Below, piece by piece: positions 18,079 to 26,948 of a DNA stretch of 64,000 nucleotides. How positions within the stretch are numbered: position 1 is the first letter of the stretch; each line of letters begins with the position of its first letter. Location of the stretch: NCBI RefSeq assembly GCF_023501975.1, contig NZ_JAMFLH010000008.1:62001-126000 (forward strand), in the 5' to 3' direction. The notes below the pieces were generated by a model. It was not told the DNA's origin and made no database searches. It saw nothing but the letters and a program-made list of their open reading frames with translations. The translations under genes and the position numbers were made by a program. Source of the DNA: Altererythrobacter sp. KTW20L (GTDB lineage Bacteria; Pseudomonadota; Alphaproteobacteria; Sphingomonadales; Sphingomonadaceae).

Positions 18079-19152
18079 ATGAGCGGACAGGAACTGATCG
18101 AGCACAAGGGCGAGGGCACCGTCGAGGGTGGCGGAAAGCCCATGATCTTCACCTTTGGCGATCCGGAGAGCGTGCTCGATCGGCGCGAGCTCTCATCCTA
18201 TTTCGAGGTCTGGCACAACAACCGCTGGTTTGAGCCGCCGCTACCGATGGACACCCTGGCGCGCAGCTTCAACATGTCGCCCCATCACCGCAGTGCCATC
18301 GCCCTGAAGATCAACCTGCTGGTGGCGCGCCTTCAGCCGAGCCGGTGGCTGTCGCCCGATGATTTCGAGCGGTTCGCCATGGATTTCCTGCAAATGGGCA
18401 ATGGCTACCTCGAATGGGTGCCGAACATGGCGGGGAGGCTGGCCAAAGCGAAGGTTGCGCTGGCGCGGCACGTGCGGCGCGGGACCAAGCCCGGCCAATA
18501 CTGGTTTGTCACCGGGCCGATGGGTTCACTGGATCACGAGTTCGCCAGGGACAGCATCTTCCACCTGCAGCAGCCGGACGTTGCGCAGGAAATCTACGGC
18601 CTGCCCGAATGGTTGTCAGCGCTGCAGAGCGGGCTGCTCAACGAGAACGCCACCCTGTTTCGCCGCCGCTATTATCTCAACGGCGCCCACGCCGGGTTCA
18701 TCCTCTATGTCAGCGAGCCGCTGGTGGACAATGAGACCGCCGAAGCGATCGAGCAGCGAATGAAATCGGCCAAGGGGCTGGGCAACTTCAAGAACATGTT
18801 CGTCCACGTGCCCAATGGCAAGAAGGACGGCATCCAGCTCATGCCGATCGCCGACGTGGCGGCGAAAGACGAGTTCTCCAACGTCAAGAACATCAGCCGT
18901 GATGATCTGCTGGCCGCGCACCGCACACCGCCCCAGCTGATCGGCATCATCCCGCAGAACAACGGCGGCTTCGGTAAGGTGAGCGAAGCGCTCGACAGCT
19001 ACTTCGAGATCGAGATCGTGCCGATCATGAAGCGGATGCGCCGGATGAACGACTGGTTCGGCTTGGAGCTGCTGAATTTCAGCGATTACGTCTGCTCCAA
19101 CGGTGATCGTATCACCCAGGAGGGCGAGCGGATGCCGGCGGGCGCGCGATAG
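18079..19152 (+). CDS. Phage portal protein, P2 gpQ/PBSX family
   Basis: A 357-residue protein of the P2-type portal family, the dodecameric ring through which DNA enters the capsid. Typical features are FTFGDPESVLDRRELSSYFE near residue 25, the HHRSAIALKINLL helix near 70, DFLQMGNGYLEW near 100, and AHRTPPQLIGI with the FGKVSEALDSYFE segment near 275-310. Length matches the family (about 340-350). A GGAAAGGAACC ribosome site precedes the ATG. It follows the terminase as the second gene of the packaging pair; no scaffold or capsid gene follows. Confidence 0.92.
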   Translation: MSGQELIEHKGEGTVEGGGKPMIFTFGDPESVLDRRELSSYFEVWHNNRWFEPPLPMDTLARSFNMSPHHRSAIALKINLLVARLQPSRWLSPDDFERFAMDFLQMGNGYLEWVPNMAGRLAKAKVALARHVRRGTKPGQYWFVTGPMGSLDHEFARDSIFHLQQPDVAQEIYGLPEWLSALQSGLLNENATLFRRRYYLNGAHAGFILYVSEPLVDNETAEAIEQRMKSAKGLGNFKNMFVHVPNGKKDGIQLMPIADVAAKDEFSNVKNISRDDLLAAHRTPPQLIGIIPQNNGGFGKVSEALDSYFEIEIVPIMKRMRRMNDWFGLELLNFSDYVCSNGDRITQEGERMPAGAR

Positions 19153-19296
19153 TACTGCCCGCGCCGATAGGCGGGGGATGGGGCGCGGCAACGCCCCAGT
19201 CCGACGAAGTTACCTCGTCATGTCCCAACCGGTCCCGCCTTGGGGCCATCCCGCCTGCCGAGTCGGCGCGGGAACATTAGTGGAACATGATCAACT

Positions 19297-20112
19297 ATGT
19301 CGAATCCTGAATTGCTTCTTCAGCCGGTCGATCCCGTGCGACCGGCAGCTGGCTACATCGGCGGCAAACGAATGCTCGCCAAGCGCCTGGTGGCACTGAT
19401 CGGGCAGGTGCCGCACGAGGCCTACTGCGAGGTGTTCGTGGGGATGGGCGGAGTGTTCTTCCGCCGCACCTCCCGTCCGAAGAGCGAGACGATCAACGAC
19501 TGGTCGGAGGATGTGGCCACGTTCTTTCGTGTGCTGCAGCACCACTATGTGGCCTTCCTCGACATGCTGCGCTTCCAGATCACGAGCCGGGCAAACTTCG
19601 AGCTGCTGGTGCGGCAGGACCCATCGACGCTGACCGATCTGCAGCGATCGGCGCGGTTCCTCTATCTCCAGCGGCTGTCGTTCGGCGGGAAGGTGGCTGG
19701 GCGCGGTTATGGCGTGGACTATGGCAATGCCGCGCGGTTCGATGTCACCAAGCTCGGGCCGATGCTGGAGGCGATCCACGAGCGGCTCGCCAGCGTGAAG
19801 ATCGAGCGTTTGCCGTGGAGCCAGTTCGTGGGGCGCTATGACCGCCCGGGCACGCTGTTCTACCTCGATCCGCCATATTTCGGCTGCGAAGGCGACTATG
19901 GCGCCGATCTGTTCGATCGTGGTCAGTTTGAGTTGATGGCCGAGCAGCTGGCTGGCCTGAAGGGCCGCTTCATCCTGTCGATCAACGATCATCCCGAAGT
20001 GCGCCGGATATTCGCCCGCTTCGCCTTCCAGGAGGAGCAGGTGCGCTACACCCTGGGCGGCATGGACAAGAGCCGGGGCTTTGGCGAGCTGGTCATCACC
20101 GGAGGGGGGTGA
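19297..20112 (+). CDS. Phage-type DNA adenine methyltransferase (D12 class)
   Basis: A 271-residue N6-adenine methyltransferase. Motif X/I elements are AAGYIGGKRMLAKRL (near residue 18) and YCEVFVGMGGVFF (SAM binding, near 43-55). The catalytic DPPY is at residues 191-194. This Dam-like D12 class methylates adenine within short targets such as GATC and is common on phages, where it protects DNA from restriction. It has its own 144-bp upstream gap after the portal gene, and no partner restriction enzyme is present, so it is an orphan methylase. The sequence looks complete. Confidence 0.9.
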   Translation: MSNPELLLQPVDPVRPAAGYIGGKRMLAKRLVALIGQVPHEAYCEVFVGMGGVFFRRTSRPKSETINDWSEDVATFFRVLQHHYVAFLDMLRFQITSRANFELLVRQDPSTLTDLQRSARFLYLQRLSFGGKVAGRGYGVDYGNAARFDVTKLGPMLEAIHERLASVKIERLPWSQFVGRYDRPGTLFYLDPPYFGCEGDYGADLFDRGQFELMAEQLAGLKGRFILSINDHPEVRRIFARFAFQEEQVRYTLGGMDKSRGFGELVITGGG

Positions 20113-20233
20113 CAGGATTATTCCTGACTGCCACCTACCTTACTGAAGGCGCGCGGTGCCGTACGCCCCCGCATCACGCGCCTTCACCTCCTTTTGCCAT
20201 TGCGTTGATGTTCTCTCCCTGTTCCTAGGGGGT

Positions 20234-20449
20234 ATGAGTTCCAAGCGTCTCGATTCTCTGTCCGCCTATTGCCGGGAAGGGCTGAAGCTCCGCGTCCGGT
20301 GCAGGTGCGGACGCACAGTGCTGTTGGATCCGGCGAAGCTGCTGGAGAGGTGTCGCCAAAAGGGCCTGGGCCACCAGGTCAACCAGATCGTCCCCCGCTT
20401 GCGCTGTGGCGACTGCGGAGCGCGACCGGTTGACTACGGCCCGGCCTGA
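20234..20449 (+). CDS. Small zinc-ribbon phage protein
   Basis: A 71-residue basic protein with two paired-cysteine knuckles, RCRCGR near residue 25 and RCGDCGARP near 60, spaced to form a zinc ribbon. Small proteins of this kind occur in alphaproteobacterial prophages next to Dam genes. Some resemble the Ogr/Delta late-gene activators of P2/P4, but the fit here is too loose to claim that. The ATG at 20234 is preceded by TAGGGGGT, a usable ribosome site; an upstream in-frame ATG at 20156 lacks one. Transcribed in line with the methylase. Confidence 0.65.
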   Translation: MSSKRLDSLSAYCREGLKLRVRCRCGRTVLLDPAKLLERCRQKGLGHQVNQIVPRLRCGDCGARPVDYGPA

Positions 20450-21167
20450 CAGCCGCACGCGGGCACGCAGAGCCACCTCCACCCCCGCCGAGGCCCACCA
20501 GCCCCAATCCCTTTGCCCAGACCCCCAGCGCCGCGCTTGCCCCCACGCCACGCCCTCGGCTTTTTCAGACAACATTGTGCATGATTGGCCTGGCTCGTTC
20601 CCGCTTGCGGAGAGGGGTGGGGGCGGCAAAGGAGTTACATAGGTGACATGGGTCGGAGAAGGTAGGTTAAACCATTGTTTTAGCGTTAGAAACCATGTCA
20701 CCTTTGAGAGGTAATATCTTGTGATTTTTTGAAGTCTTGGAAGTTACATCATTGATAATATTAGATAATTGATTCTAGAATTATTACCTTTGTGTGAGGT
20801 TACCAGATCACTTCAATATCACTCAAATGTCACTCGCTAACCGATTGATAAATATGGAATGTCACAAATATTACCTGTTTGCCGCGCATACCCATGACTT
20901 TCAGCAGGCCAACGGGAAACTGCGAAGAATGACGGAGCGCGCAAAGGTGACGCCCCGGCGAAGACCAGGGCGGACGGATGATGCGGAAATGTGCGGAAGC
21001 TAGGCGGCGATGGAGATTGTTCCCCAGTACCAATCCAACCTTCGCAACCAGAATTTCTTATTTATTACAAGGTGACTGTTTGCTGGTCGCCGACGTGGGG
21101 ATGACCGCTATCTGGGCAGTGCGAAAGAAAGCTGCCTTTCCGCAAACGACCCATTGCGGTCATTTTC
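20450..21167. other. Gene-free, AT-rich stretch inside the element
   Basis: About 700 bp in which I see no convincing gene. The part from about 20640 to 20900 is strikingly AT-rich compared with the rest of the window. It holds an 11-bp inverted repeat (20641-20651 with 20693-20703) and several GTGAGGT/AGGTAA/GTCAC-like words. It may contain promoters, an origin or other control sites for the element. Confidence 0.5.
20641..20703. repeat. 11-bp inverted repeat in the AT-rich stretch
   Basis: AGGTGACATGG (20641-20651) and CCATGTCACCT (20693-20703) are perfect reverse complements separated by 41 bp. They could be paired operator or replication-initiator sites. Confidence 0.55.
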
Positions 21168-21779
21168 TCAATCTTCGACTTCTTCGTAGTCGCGCCGCAG
21201 AGCCGGGGGCACCTGCTTCTTCTCGAAAAACTCCACCCCAAAGCGGCCTCCAATGAAGATCACCAGCCAAGGCCAGAGTGCAAGTGAGAATGACAACAAG
21301 CCGCCAAAGAGATCAGCGTAGCCATTTTGGCGCGACCAAGCATCGACTGAACGAGAAATGTCTCCGTAGGGCGTGTTCCATTGAAGGTAGAGGTCAACGG
21401 GCCAAATGATGAGAGCGCTCAAGAAACTCATCCACAATAAGGTGATGATATCAGGCTCCAGCCGAAACCAGCGACGGATAAGCCTTTTGATGAGAAGGCA
21501 AAGGCCGTAGGCACCAAAGAGGATCACCGCCAGCAAGGGCAAAGCAAAAACGAGTATCGAGAGTTTTTCTCCAACTCGACTTAGCTTTGACGACACTTCG
21601 GGCATTGCGGAGCCGAGCGCATCAAGGAGATCGACGGCTGCAGTTATCAGCACGGTAATTGCAACCAGGCCAAGTACGAGCTTCAGCGCAAAGATCGCCC
21701 AGTTTCCAAGCCGCGCCCGATGTTCAATGAGCAGGTATCCCAGAAAAATGCCGAGCGCGATTTGGATGATTAGCGTCAA
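21168..21779 (-). CDS. Orphan membrane protein of the element
   Basis: A 203-residue protein with about four to five hydrophobic segments (TLIIQIALGIFLGYLLI at the N-terminus, LKLVLGLVAITVLITAAV, ILVFALPLLAVILFGAYGL, ITLLWMSFLSALIIWPVDL, LALWPWLVIFIGGRFGV) and a charged C-terminus (RRDYEEVED). I do not recognise a family. Base composition is lower in GC than the chromosomal genes around the element, which fits recent transfer. It stands alone between the AT-rich stretch and the GNAT gene, in the place where prophages and satellites carry cargo genes. Any role in host defence or exclusion is speculation. Confidence 0.65.
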   Translation of the reverse strand: MTLIIQIALGIFLGYLLIEHRARLGNWAIFALKLVLGLVAITVLITAAVDLLDALGSAMPEVSSKLSRVGEKLSILVFALPLLAVILFGAYGLCLLIKRLIRRWFRLEPDIITLLWMSFLSALIIWPVDLYLQWNTPYGDISRSVDAWSRQNGYADLFGGLLSFSLALWPWLVIFIGGRFGVEFFEKKQVPPALRRDYEEVED

Positions 21780-21843
21780 CTGTGCTTCCTCTAGCTGCAG
21801 TTATCAGCACCATAACACACTGTCGTCTCAAGCCAATGCCCGC

Positions 21844-21912
21844 TTCCCACCCCAATATCGGACATTCCGCGCGACTCATGGGCTCACCATTAGCGGACTG
21901 GCGGCTTCCGCT
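21844..21912 (+). repeat. Direct repeat, copy 1
   Basis: A roughly 70-bp sequence that recurs without gaps 670 bp downstream (22514-22582). The core GACATTCCGCGCGACTC is identical in both, and 34 of 40 bases match between 21861-21900 and 22531-22570. Confidence 0.75.
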
Positions 21913-21965
21913 TGGGTCTGGAAAAAAGCTGCTGGTCAGCAAGCGACCCCGTTGCGGACATCGAC

Positions 21966-22448
21966 TTAGAGTGAAGAGCCACCCGCCACAGCCATTCCTA
22001 CCCTCCGGTAAAGTGAGATCGCACCCAAGTTATCGGCCTCTACCTTCAACTCGACTGTGGACGCACCTCGATCGTGGAATGTGGAGAATGTGTGCTGCAA
22101 TAGGCTCGTTGCTAGACCAATCTGGCGGTGCCTTCCCGCGACCACGAGGTCCTTCACATACGCCGTCGTCCAGCAGACCGCCACTCCAGCAAGCTCGCCG
22201 CCCGGGCCGAACACGGTGAACACAAGCTTTGGATCATATTCATCGTCAGACGAAAGCGAACTCCACCACGTCTGCAGATCCGGTACCGAGCCCCCTCCTG
22301 TCGCGTACCCTTCCTCGAGCAACCGATGTACCGATTCTGCATTGGTCTCAGGAATGAACGGACGCAGCGCAAATCCGCTCGGCCAGTTTGGCGGGGTCTG
22401 AGTTCCATCCAGCATGCGGCAGAAGCGGTAATACTGCGCGGGTGACAT
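21966..22448 (-). CDS. GNAT-family acetyltransferase
   Basis: A 160-residue protein with a GNAT fold: an acetyl-CoA-binding segment near residues 105-120 (VVAGRHRQIGLATSLLQH, the Q/R-x-x-G-x-G/A motif) and the C-terminal DNLGAISLYRRVGM strand-helix. It would transfer an acetyl group to an unknown amine. The ATG at 22448 (MSPAQYYRF) is preferred over one 13 codons upstream. The gene is flanked by the two copies of a 70-bp direct repeat and lies just inside the right end of the element, so it looks like a cargo cassette. Confidence 0.75.
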   Translation of the reverse strand: MSPAQYYRFCRMLDGTQTPPNWPSGFALRPFIPETNAESVHRLLEEGYATGGGSVPDLQTWWSSLSSDDEYDPKLVFTVFGPGGELAGVAVCWTTAYVKDLVVAGRHRQIGLATSLLQHTFSTFHDRGASTVELKVEADNLGAISLYRRVGMAVAGGSSL

Positions 22449-22513
22449 GGACGCTCGAATACAACAAGCTAGGTCAGTAAACCACAATTCTCAGACACTC
22501 GGCCGAATGTCGT

Positions 22514-22582
22514 CTTTCCACCCCATTCCAGACATTCCGCGCGACTCCTCGAGTGACCATTAGCAGACTGTCGGCTTTCCCT
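22514..22582 (+). repeat. Direct repeat, copy 2
   Basis: Second copy of the 21844-21912 sequence at a constant 670-bp offset. Together the copies bracket the GNAT gene. Confidence 0.75.
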
Positions 22583-22667
22583 TTGCGATCGCTCGTCGGC
22601 GGACAAAACCCCTATCTGCGTGAATCTAGACTCTGATCTTTCGCAGGGTACTGCCTAGATCGAAGCG

Positions 22668-22682
22668 CTCCTCCGCTACCAC
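22668..22682 (+). repeat. attR: right copy of 15-bp attachment repeat
   Basis: CTCCTCCGCTACCAC, identical to the tRNA 3' end at 15031-15045. No tRNA body precedes it, as expected for the far end of an element integrated into a tRNA gene. Confidence 0.85.
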
Positions 22683-22735
22683 TTTTCAGACACTTACCGG
22701 TTTGGCACTGGGGCATTTTGCCCAGAGCCTTAAAA

Positions 22736-23668
22736 TCAGCGCCCCAGTGCGGGGTAGTCCGGATCGTCCACCAAACCCTCGAGCAGGAACCTGGCCACGT
22801 CCTCGTCGTGGAGATGGCGAGGTTCGTGCCGCTGGTACCACATAAGCCGCCAGTCCTGCATGGGATGGAGCAGGACCACCTGCTCGCGCACAGCGGGCGA
22901 AAGCAGTGCTTCGGAGAACGACGCGATGCCCAGGCCGCGCTCGAGCATGGCAGCAATCACATCGTAGTACTGGGTGTAGCCGGCAATATGGCGCGGGATG
23001 ATCCCGGAGGCGGCATAGTTCTTCATCACTTCGCGTTCGAGATTGGGTGAAGACGTAGGAATGATGAATGGTAACTGGTTGATTTCCGGAACTGTCAGCG
23101 GCAGATTGCGACCATTGGCAAAATTGATGTGGCCATAAATGCCGCCGCGGACGATCGCCACCTCGCGGAAATCGCGATGCAGGGCGCGGTCTGACCGCTG
23201 GTTGATCAGCGCGAAATCGTACTGGCCGCTTTCCACTGCGCGCATCAACTGGCCAAACGGCAGTTGCGCCTCGAAGTCCAGTTCCACATTCGGGTGGTCG
23301 GCATAGAACTGGTCGAGCTTGCGGCGGAGATACGTGTCGAACATGCCCTGGCCGACCAGCACCTTGTAGCGGCGGACAGAATGCAGCTGCCCCGGCTCGG
23401 CCCGGCGATGGGCGGCGAGGCGGGCGGCAACCTGCTCGAATTCGTGCAGGTCTTCCAGGAAGGCCGCACCCTCGGGCAGGAGAATTGGCCGTCTTCCGGG
23501 GGAACGGTCGAGCAGTTTGACCCCCAGTTGCCGTTCTAACGACTTCAACTGGCTGCTCACCGAGGCCTGTGAGATGCCCAGCCTCTCGGCAGTCTGGCGG
23601 AAACTGCGGGTGTCGCTGAGGCTGGAGAAGACTTCCAGCTGGCGGAGGGTGAACGGCAGGGCAAGCAT
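22736..23668 (-). CDS. LysR-family transcriptional regulator
   Basis: A 310-residue regulator with an N-terminal winged helix (residues about 5-65, SFRQTAERLGISQASVSSQL) and a C-terminal substrate-binding-like sensor domain. It is the first chromosomal gene beyond the right attachment repeat. It is divergent from the TonB receptor-sulfatase genes, with about 125 bp between starts, the classic arrangement for a LysR regulator and its targets, so it probably controls uptake and desulfation. The inducer is unknown. The start at 23668 (MLALPFTLRQLEVF) is the normal family start. Confidence 0.88.
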   Translation of the reverse strand: MLALPFTLRQLEVFSSLSDTRSFRQTAERLGISQASVSSQLKSLERQLGVKLLDRSPGRRPILLPEGAAFLEDLHEFEQVAARLAAHRRAEPGQLHSVRRYKVLVGQGMFDTYLRRKLDQFYADHPNVELDFEAQLPFGQLMRAVESGQYDFALINQRSDRALHRDFREVAIVRGGIYGHINFANGRNLPLTVPEINQLPFIIPTSSPNLEREVMKNYAASGIIPRHIAGYTQYYDVIAAMLERGLGIASFSEALLSPAVREQVVLLHPMQDWRLMWYQRHEPRHLHDEDVARFLLEGLVDDPDYPALGR

Positions 23669-23795
23669 GATTGGTTGCTATCGATCCCATAACTGCCAGT
23701 CAATGTCATCATTACCTGTGCATCTGTTGCTTTGATAGGAGCCGGGGGCCAAATCCTCCAACAAAACAACAGCTCTGTGGGAGGGGAACACTAAA

Positions 23796-26700
23796 ATGAC
23801 TCTGTTGAACAAGGATGTGTGCGGATCACTCCGTTGGCTGGCCTGTGGGGCCAGTGTGCTGGCGCTGATGGCAGGAGCCACTAGCGCCGCCGCACAGGAC
23901 AGCACGACAGCAGTGGCGGAACAAGGCGAGGCCACGATCCTTGTAACCGGCTCGCGCATTCGCACGGATGGCATGCAGGCGCCGGTACCAGTGACCGTGG
24001 TCCAGGCCGACGAGATCGAGGCGCTGTCACCCGGCGCGCTGATTACCGGCATCAGCCAGCTGCCGCAGTTCTATGGCAACCAGACACCCAATTCGGGCAA
24101 CTTCTTCGTGCGGTCAGGCTATGGCTCGCTCAACCTGCGCGGTCTCGGGGTCAACCGCACGCTGACGCTGCTGAACGGCCGCCGCGTGCCATCGACTAGC
24201 GCTTTTGGCGGGGTGGACATCAACCTGTTCCCCGAAGCCATGATCCGCGCCGTCGAGACGACTACCGGCGGTGCATCTGCCGCCTATGGTTCGGACGCGG
24301 TGGCAGGCGTCGTCAATTTCACCCTGGATACCGATTATTCAGGTCTCGAACTCGGCCTGCAGGGGGGGATCACCGATCGTAGCGACGGCGAAAACTACGA
24401 GGTGTCGCTGGCCTATGGCACTTCCTGGGGCGGGGGACGCGGGCACTTCCTGGTGTCGGGCGAGTACTACGATCAGAAAGGCATCCACAACTACGATGGA
24501 CGTGACTGGTACCGGGGCTGGGGCACTTTTGGCTCCGGAACCCAGGCGGATCCCTATCGCTTCGTGGCCAACACCCGTTCGGCCACATCAAGCTTCGACG
24601 GCATCATCAATGCGCCGGGCACGGCGATCCACGGCCTGCAGTTTGATCGCAACGGCGGCTTTGCGCCCTTCGTCCCCGGCACCGTCAACCAGGGTGCGAT
24701 TGGAGCGCCCGGCGCGCGCACTGCAGGCGGCAGCGCGGACGACCTCGGGGCAGAAGTCCAAAGTCTGTATCCCGATCTCGAACGCTATTCGGTATTCACC
24801 TATGCCGATTACGATCTGACCGACGATTTCAAGGTATTCGGCCAGTACTTGCACGGTAAGACCAGCACCTTCCTGTGGAATACCCCGCGCGGCAGCCTCC
24901 AGGGTGCGCCCACGGCGATCACGATCTTCCAGGACAATGCTTTCCTGCCCGATGAAATCCGCCAGACGATGATCGACAATAGCATCGATAGCTTCGGACT
25001 GCGCCGCATGGGCAGCATCGAGGATATCGGCCAGATGTACCTCGATGACAGCACCACCCAGCATATCGGGGTAGTCGGCTTCGAGTACGAAGTGGCATCG
25101 GACGGGTTCATGTCCGGCTGGAACGTGGACGGCTTCTACCAGTACGGTCGGTCGCGCCGGAACTGGAAGCAGAACGGCTTGCGGGTAGACCGCATTTTTG
25201 CCGCAGTGGATGCGGTGGACGACGGCAGCGGCAATATCGTCTGCCGGGTTTCGACCAGTGCCCAGGGCGCGGCAGCATTCCCCGGGTGCGTCCCGCTGAA
25301 CCTGTTCGGGCGCGGCAATGCTTCAGACGCGGCAGTGGACTATGTGGTCGGGTTCGAGCCGGGCCAAGCGGTCACTACGCCGATCTACTTCGCCGAGGAC
25401 GGCTTCGCTTCGGGTCGCCAGTACAGCTACGAGACTTCGGCAGAGAAGGTGAACATCACCACTTTCGAGCAGCATTTTGCAGAAGTGTCGGGCGCGGGCG
25501 ACATCATCAACCTGTGGGCCGGAGCCCTGGCCGGTGCATTCGGCGGTTCCTATCGGCGCGATGAAATCCTGCAGCTGGTGCAGGATGTGACCAACCTGTC
25601 CTCGCACCATGACCTGCCGTTTGATACGCGCGTCGACCCCGCCGGTAACGTGCTCCCCAGGCCGGTGCTGTGCAACGATGCGACCCTCGGCCTGCGCGGC
25701 GTAAGTGGTCCGGATTGCAACAATACCGTGGGCAACCAGTTTTCCAAGGTGTCCAACATCCGTGGCACGTCCACCGTCTGGGAAGCTTTCGGCGAACTGC
25801 TGTTGCCACTGGTCGATACCGAGGACTTTTCGCTGGTCAGCAACGCCGCGGTACGCTGGGCGGACTATTCGGGCTCAGGCTCGGTCTGGGCCTACAAGGG
25901 CGGCCTCGAAATGGGCCTGGCCGACGATCAGATCCGCGTTCGCGGCACCTATTCGCGCGACGTGCGTGCCGCGAACCTGTCCGAACGGTTCGACAAGACC
26001 GGCGGTACGGCGGTGATCGACGATCCGCGCACGGCGGTGGTGGAAGCGCTAACGGTCACCCGGTTCTCTGGCGGCAATCCCGCCGTGCGGCCCGAACAGG
26101 CGGACACATGGACGGCCGGCGTGGTGCTGCAGCCCTATTTCATTCCCGGCCTGTCGATGAGCCTCGACTACTACAACATCGAAATCATCGACGCGATCAG
26201 CCAGGTCGGCAACCAGGCCGTGCTCAACCGCTGCTTCCTGGAAAACGCGCAGGAATTCTGCGATCTCATCACGGTCGATGGCGGGGCCACCACACCCACA
26301 TCAACCGGCTCCATCATCCTGGTGGGCGACGTGTTCGTCAACGTGGCCGAATCGGCGGTGGAAGGCATCGACTTCGAGGCCAGCTACGTCAGTGACGTTA
26401 CCCTGTTGGGCGGTGACGAATCGATCAGCACCCGGTTCTTTGCCTCGTGGCTGCTCGAACGGTCGGACACCAATGCCAACGGCCTGACCAGCAATTTCGC
26501 CGGGCAGGTCGGGGCAACGCAGGGCTCGCAGGTTTACCTGCCCTATGCCGACTTCAAAGCGACCGGCACCATCACCTATCGCAACAGCGGATTTTCCGCG
26601 CTGCTCCAGGCACGCCACACCGGCAGCGGGTTCCACGAAGCCTGCGCCGAGCCGGGGCGGTGCCCGACACAGACCTTCATCGTGGATAACAAGGTGGGTG

Positions 26701-26912
26701 CGGTCACCTACATCGACGTGCGGCTGGGGTATGAGTTCGAGCTCGGCAATACCGAGATGGAGGTATTTGGCAACATCACCAACCTGGGCGACACCAGCCC
26801 GCCGGTCACCCCGTCGTACAGCGCCTTCACGGGTTATGCCTCGCAGTACAACTCGTCGCTCTATGACGTGCTGGGCCGCCGCTACACACTGGGCTTGCGC
26901 GTGAAGATGTAA
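23796..26912 (+). CDS. TonB-dependent outer-membrane receptor
   Basis: A 1038-residue receptor: a signal peptide (about 1-34, ending AGATSAAAQ), a TonB-box/start motif EATILVTGSRI, a plug domain (about 50-180, with LNLRGLGVNRTLTLLNGRRVP) and a 22-strand barrel to the C-terminal YTLGLRVKM. Sphingomonad receptors of this form take up large or hydrophobic nutrients across the outer membrane with energy from TonB. No TonB gene is in the window. It precedes a secreted sulfatase, suggesting that the ligand is a sulfated compound. It is divergent from a LysR gene. A GGGAGGGGAACAC sequence precedes the ATG. Confidence 0.92.
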   Translation: MTLLNKDVCGSLRWLACGASVLALMAGATSAAAQDSTTAVAEQGEATILVTGSRIRTDGMQAPVPVTVVQADEIEALSPGALITGISQLPQFYGNQTPNSGNFFVRSGYGSLNLRGLGVNRTLTLLNGRRVPSTSAFGGVDINLFPEAMIRAVETTTGGASAAYGSDAVAGVVNFTLDTDYSGLELGLQGGITDRSDGENYEVSLAYGTSWGGGRGHFLVSGEYYDQKGIHNYDGRDWYRGWGTFGSGTQADPYRFVANTRSATSSFDGIINAPGTAIHGLQFDRNGGFAPFVPGTVNQGAIGAPGARTAGGSADDLGAEVQSLYPDLERYSVFTYADYDLTDDFKVFGQYLHGKTSTFLWNTPRGSLQGAPTAITIFQDNAFLPDEIRQTMIDNSIDSFGLRRMGSIEDIGQMYLDDSTTQHIGVVGFEYEVASDGFMSGWNVDGFYQYGRSRRNWKQNGLRVDRIFAAVDAVDDGSGNIVCRVSTSAQGAAAFPGCVPLNLFGRGNASDAAVDYVVGFEPGQAVTTPIYFAEDGFASGRQYSYETSAEKVNITTFEQHFAEVSGAGDIINLWAGALAGAFGGSYRRDEILQLVQDVTNLSSHHDLPFDTRVDPAGNVLPRPVLCNDATLGLRGVSGPDCNNTVGNQFSKVSNIRGTSTVWEAFGELLLPLVDTEDFSLVSNAAVRWADYSGSGSVWAYKGGLEMGLADDQIRVRGTYSRDVRAANLSERFDKTGGTAVIDDPRTAVVEALTVTRFSGGNPAVRPEQADTWTAGVVLQPYFIPGLSMSLDYYNIEIIDAISQVGNQAVLNRCFLENAQEFCDLITVDGGATTPTSTGSIILVGDVFVNVAESAVEGIDFEASYVSDVTLLGGDESISTRFFASWLLERSDTNANGLTSNFAGQVGATQGSQVYLPYADFKATGTITYRNSGFSALLQARHTGSGFHEACAEPGRCPTQTFIVDNKVGAVTYIDVRLGYEFELGNTEMEVFGNITNLGDTSPPVTPSYSAFTGYASQYNSSLYDVLGRRYTLGLRVKM

Positions 26913-26948
26913 CAGGCGAACGTCTTTCCTAGGAAGACGTAGCGTCTG

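Larger units (their letters stand above)
15031..22682. mobile_element. tRNA-integrated prophage remnant or phage satellite
   Basis: The element lies between two perfect copies of a 15-bp sequence: the tRNA 3' end (15031-15045) and a second copy at 22668-22682. Inside are phage genes (terminase, portal, Dam methylase, zinc-ribbon protein), a recombinase C-terminal remnant adjoining the tRNA, a helicase/primase fragment, an AT-rich gene-free stretch, a membrane protein and a GNAT gene. No capsid, tail or lysis gene is present. The size, about 7.6 kb, and gene content fit either a strongly deleted P2-like prophage or a satellite that uses a helper's particle. Confidence 0.85.

Noticed and set aside
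16131-20112. A restriction-modification system built on the Dam methylase
   Set aside because: No restriction endonuclease gene lies beside it. The phage context explains an orphan methylase better.
20225-20701. Possible 158-residue gene on the - strand in the element
   Set aside because: It overlaps the zinc-ribbon gene in antisense, is proline- and alanine-rich, and reaches into the AT-rich stretch without a ribosome site.
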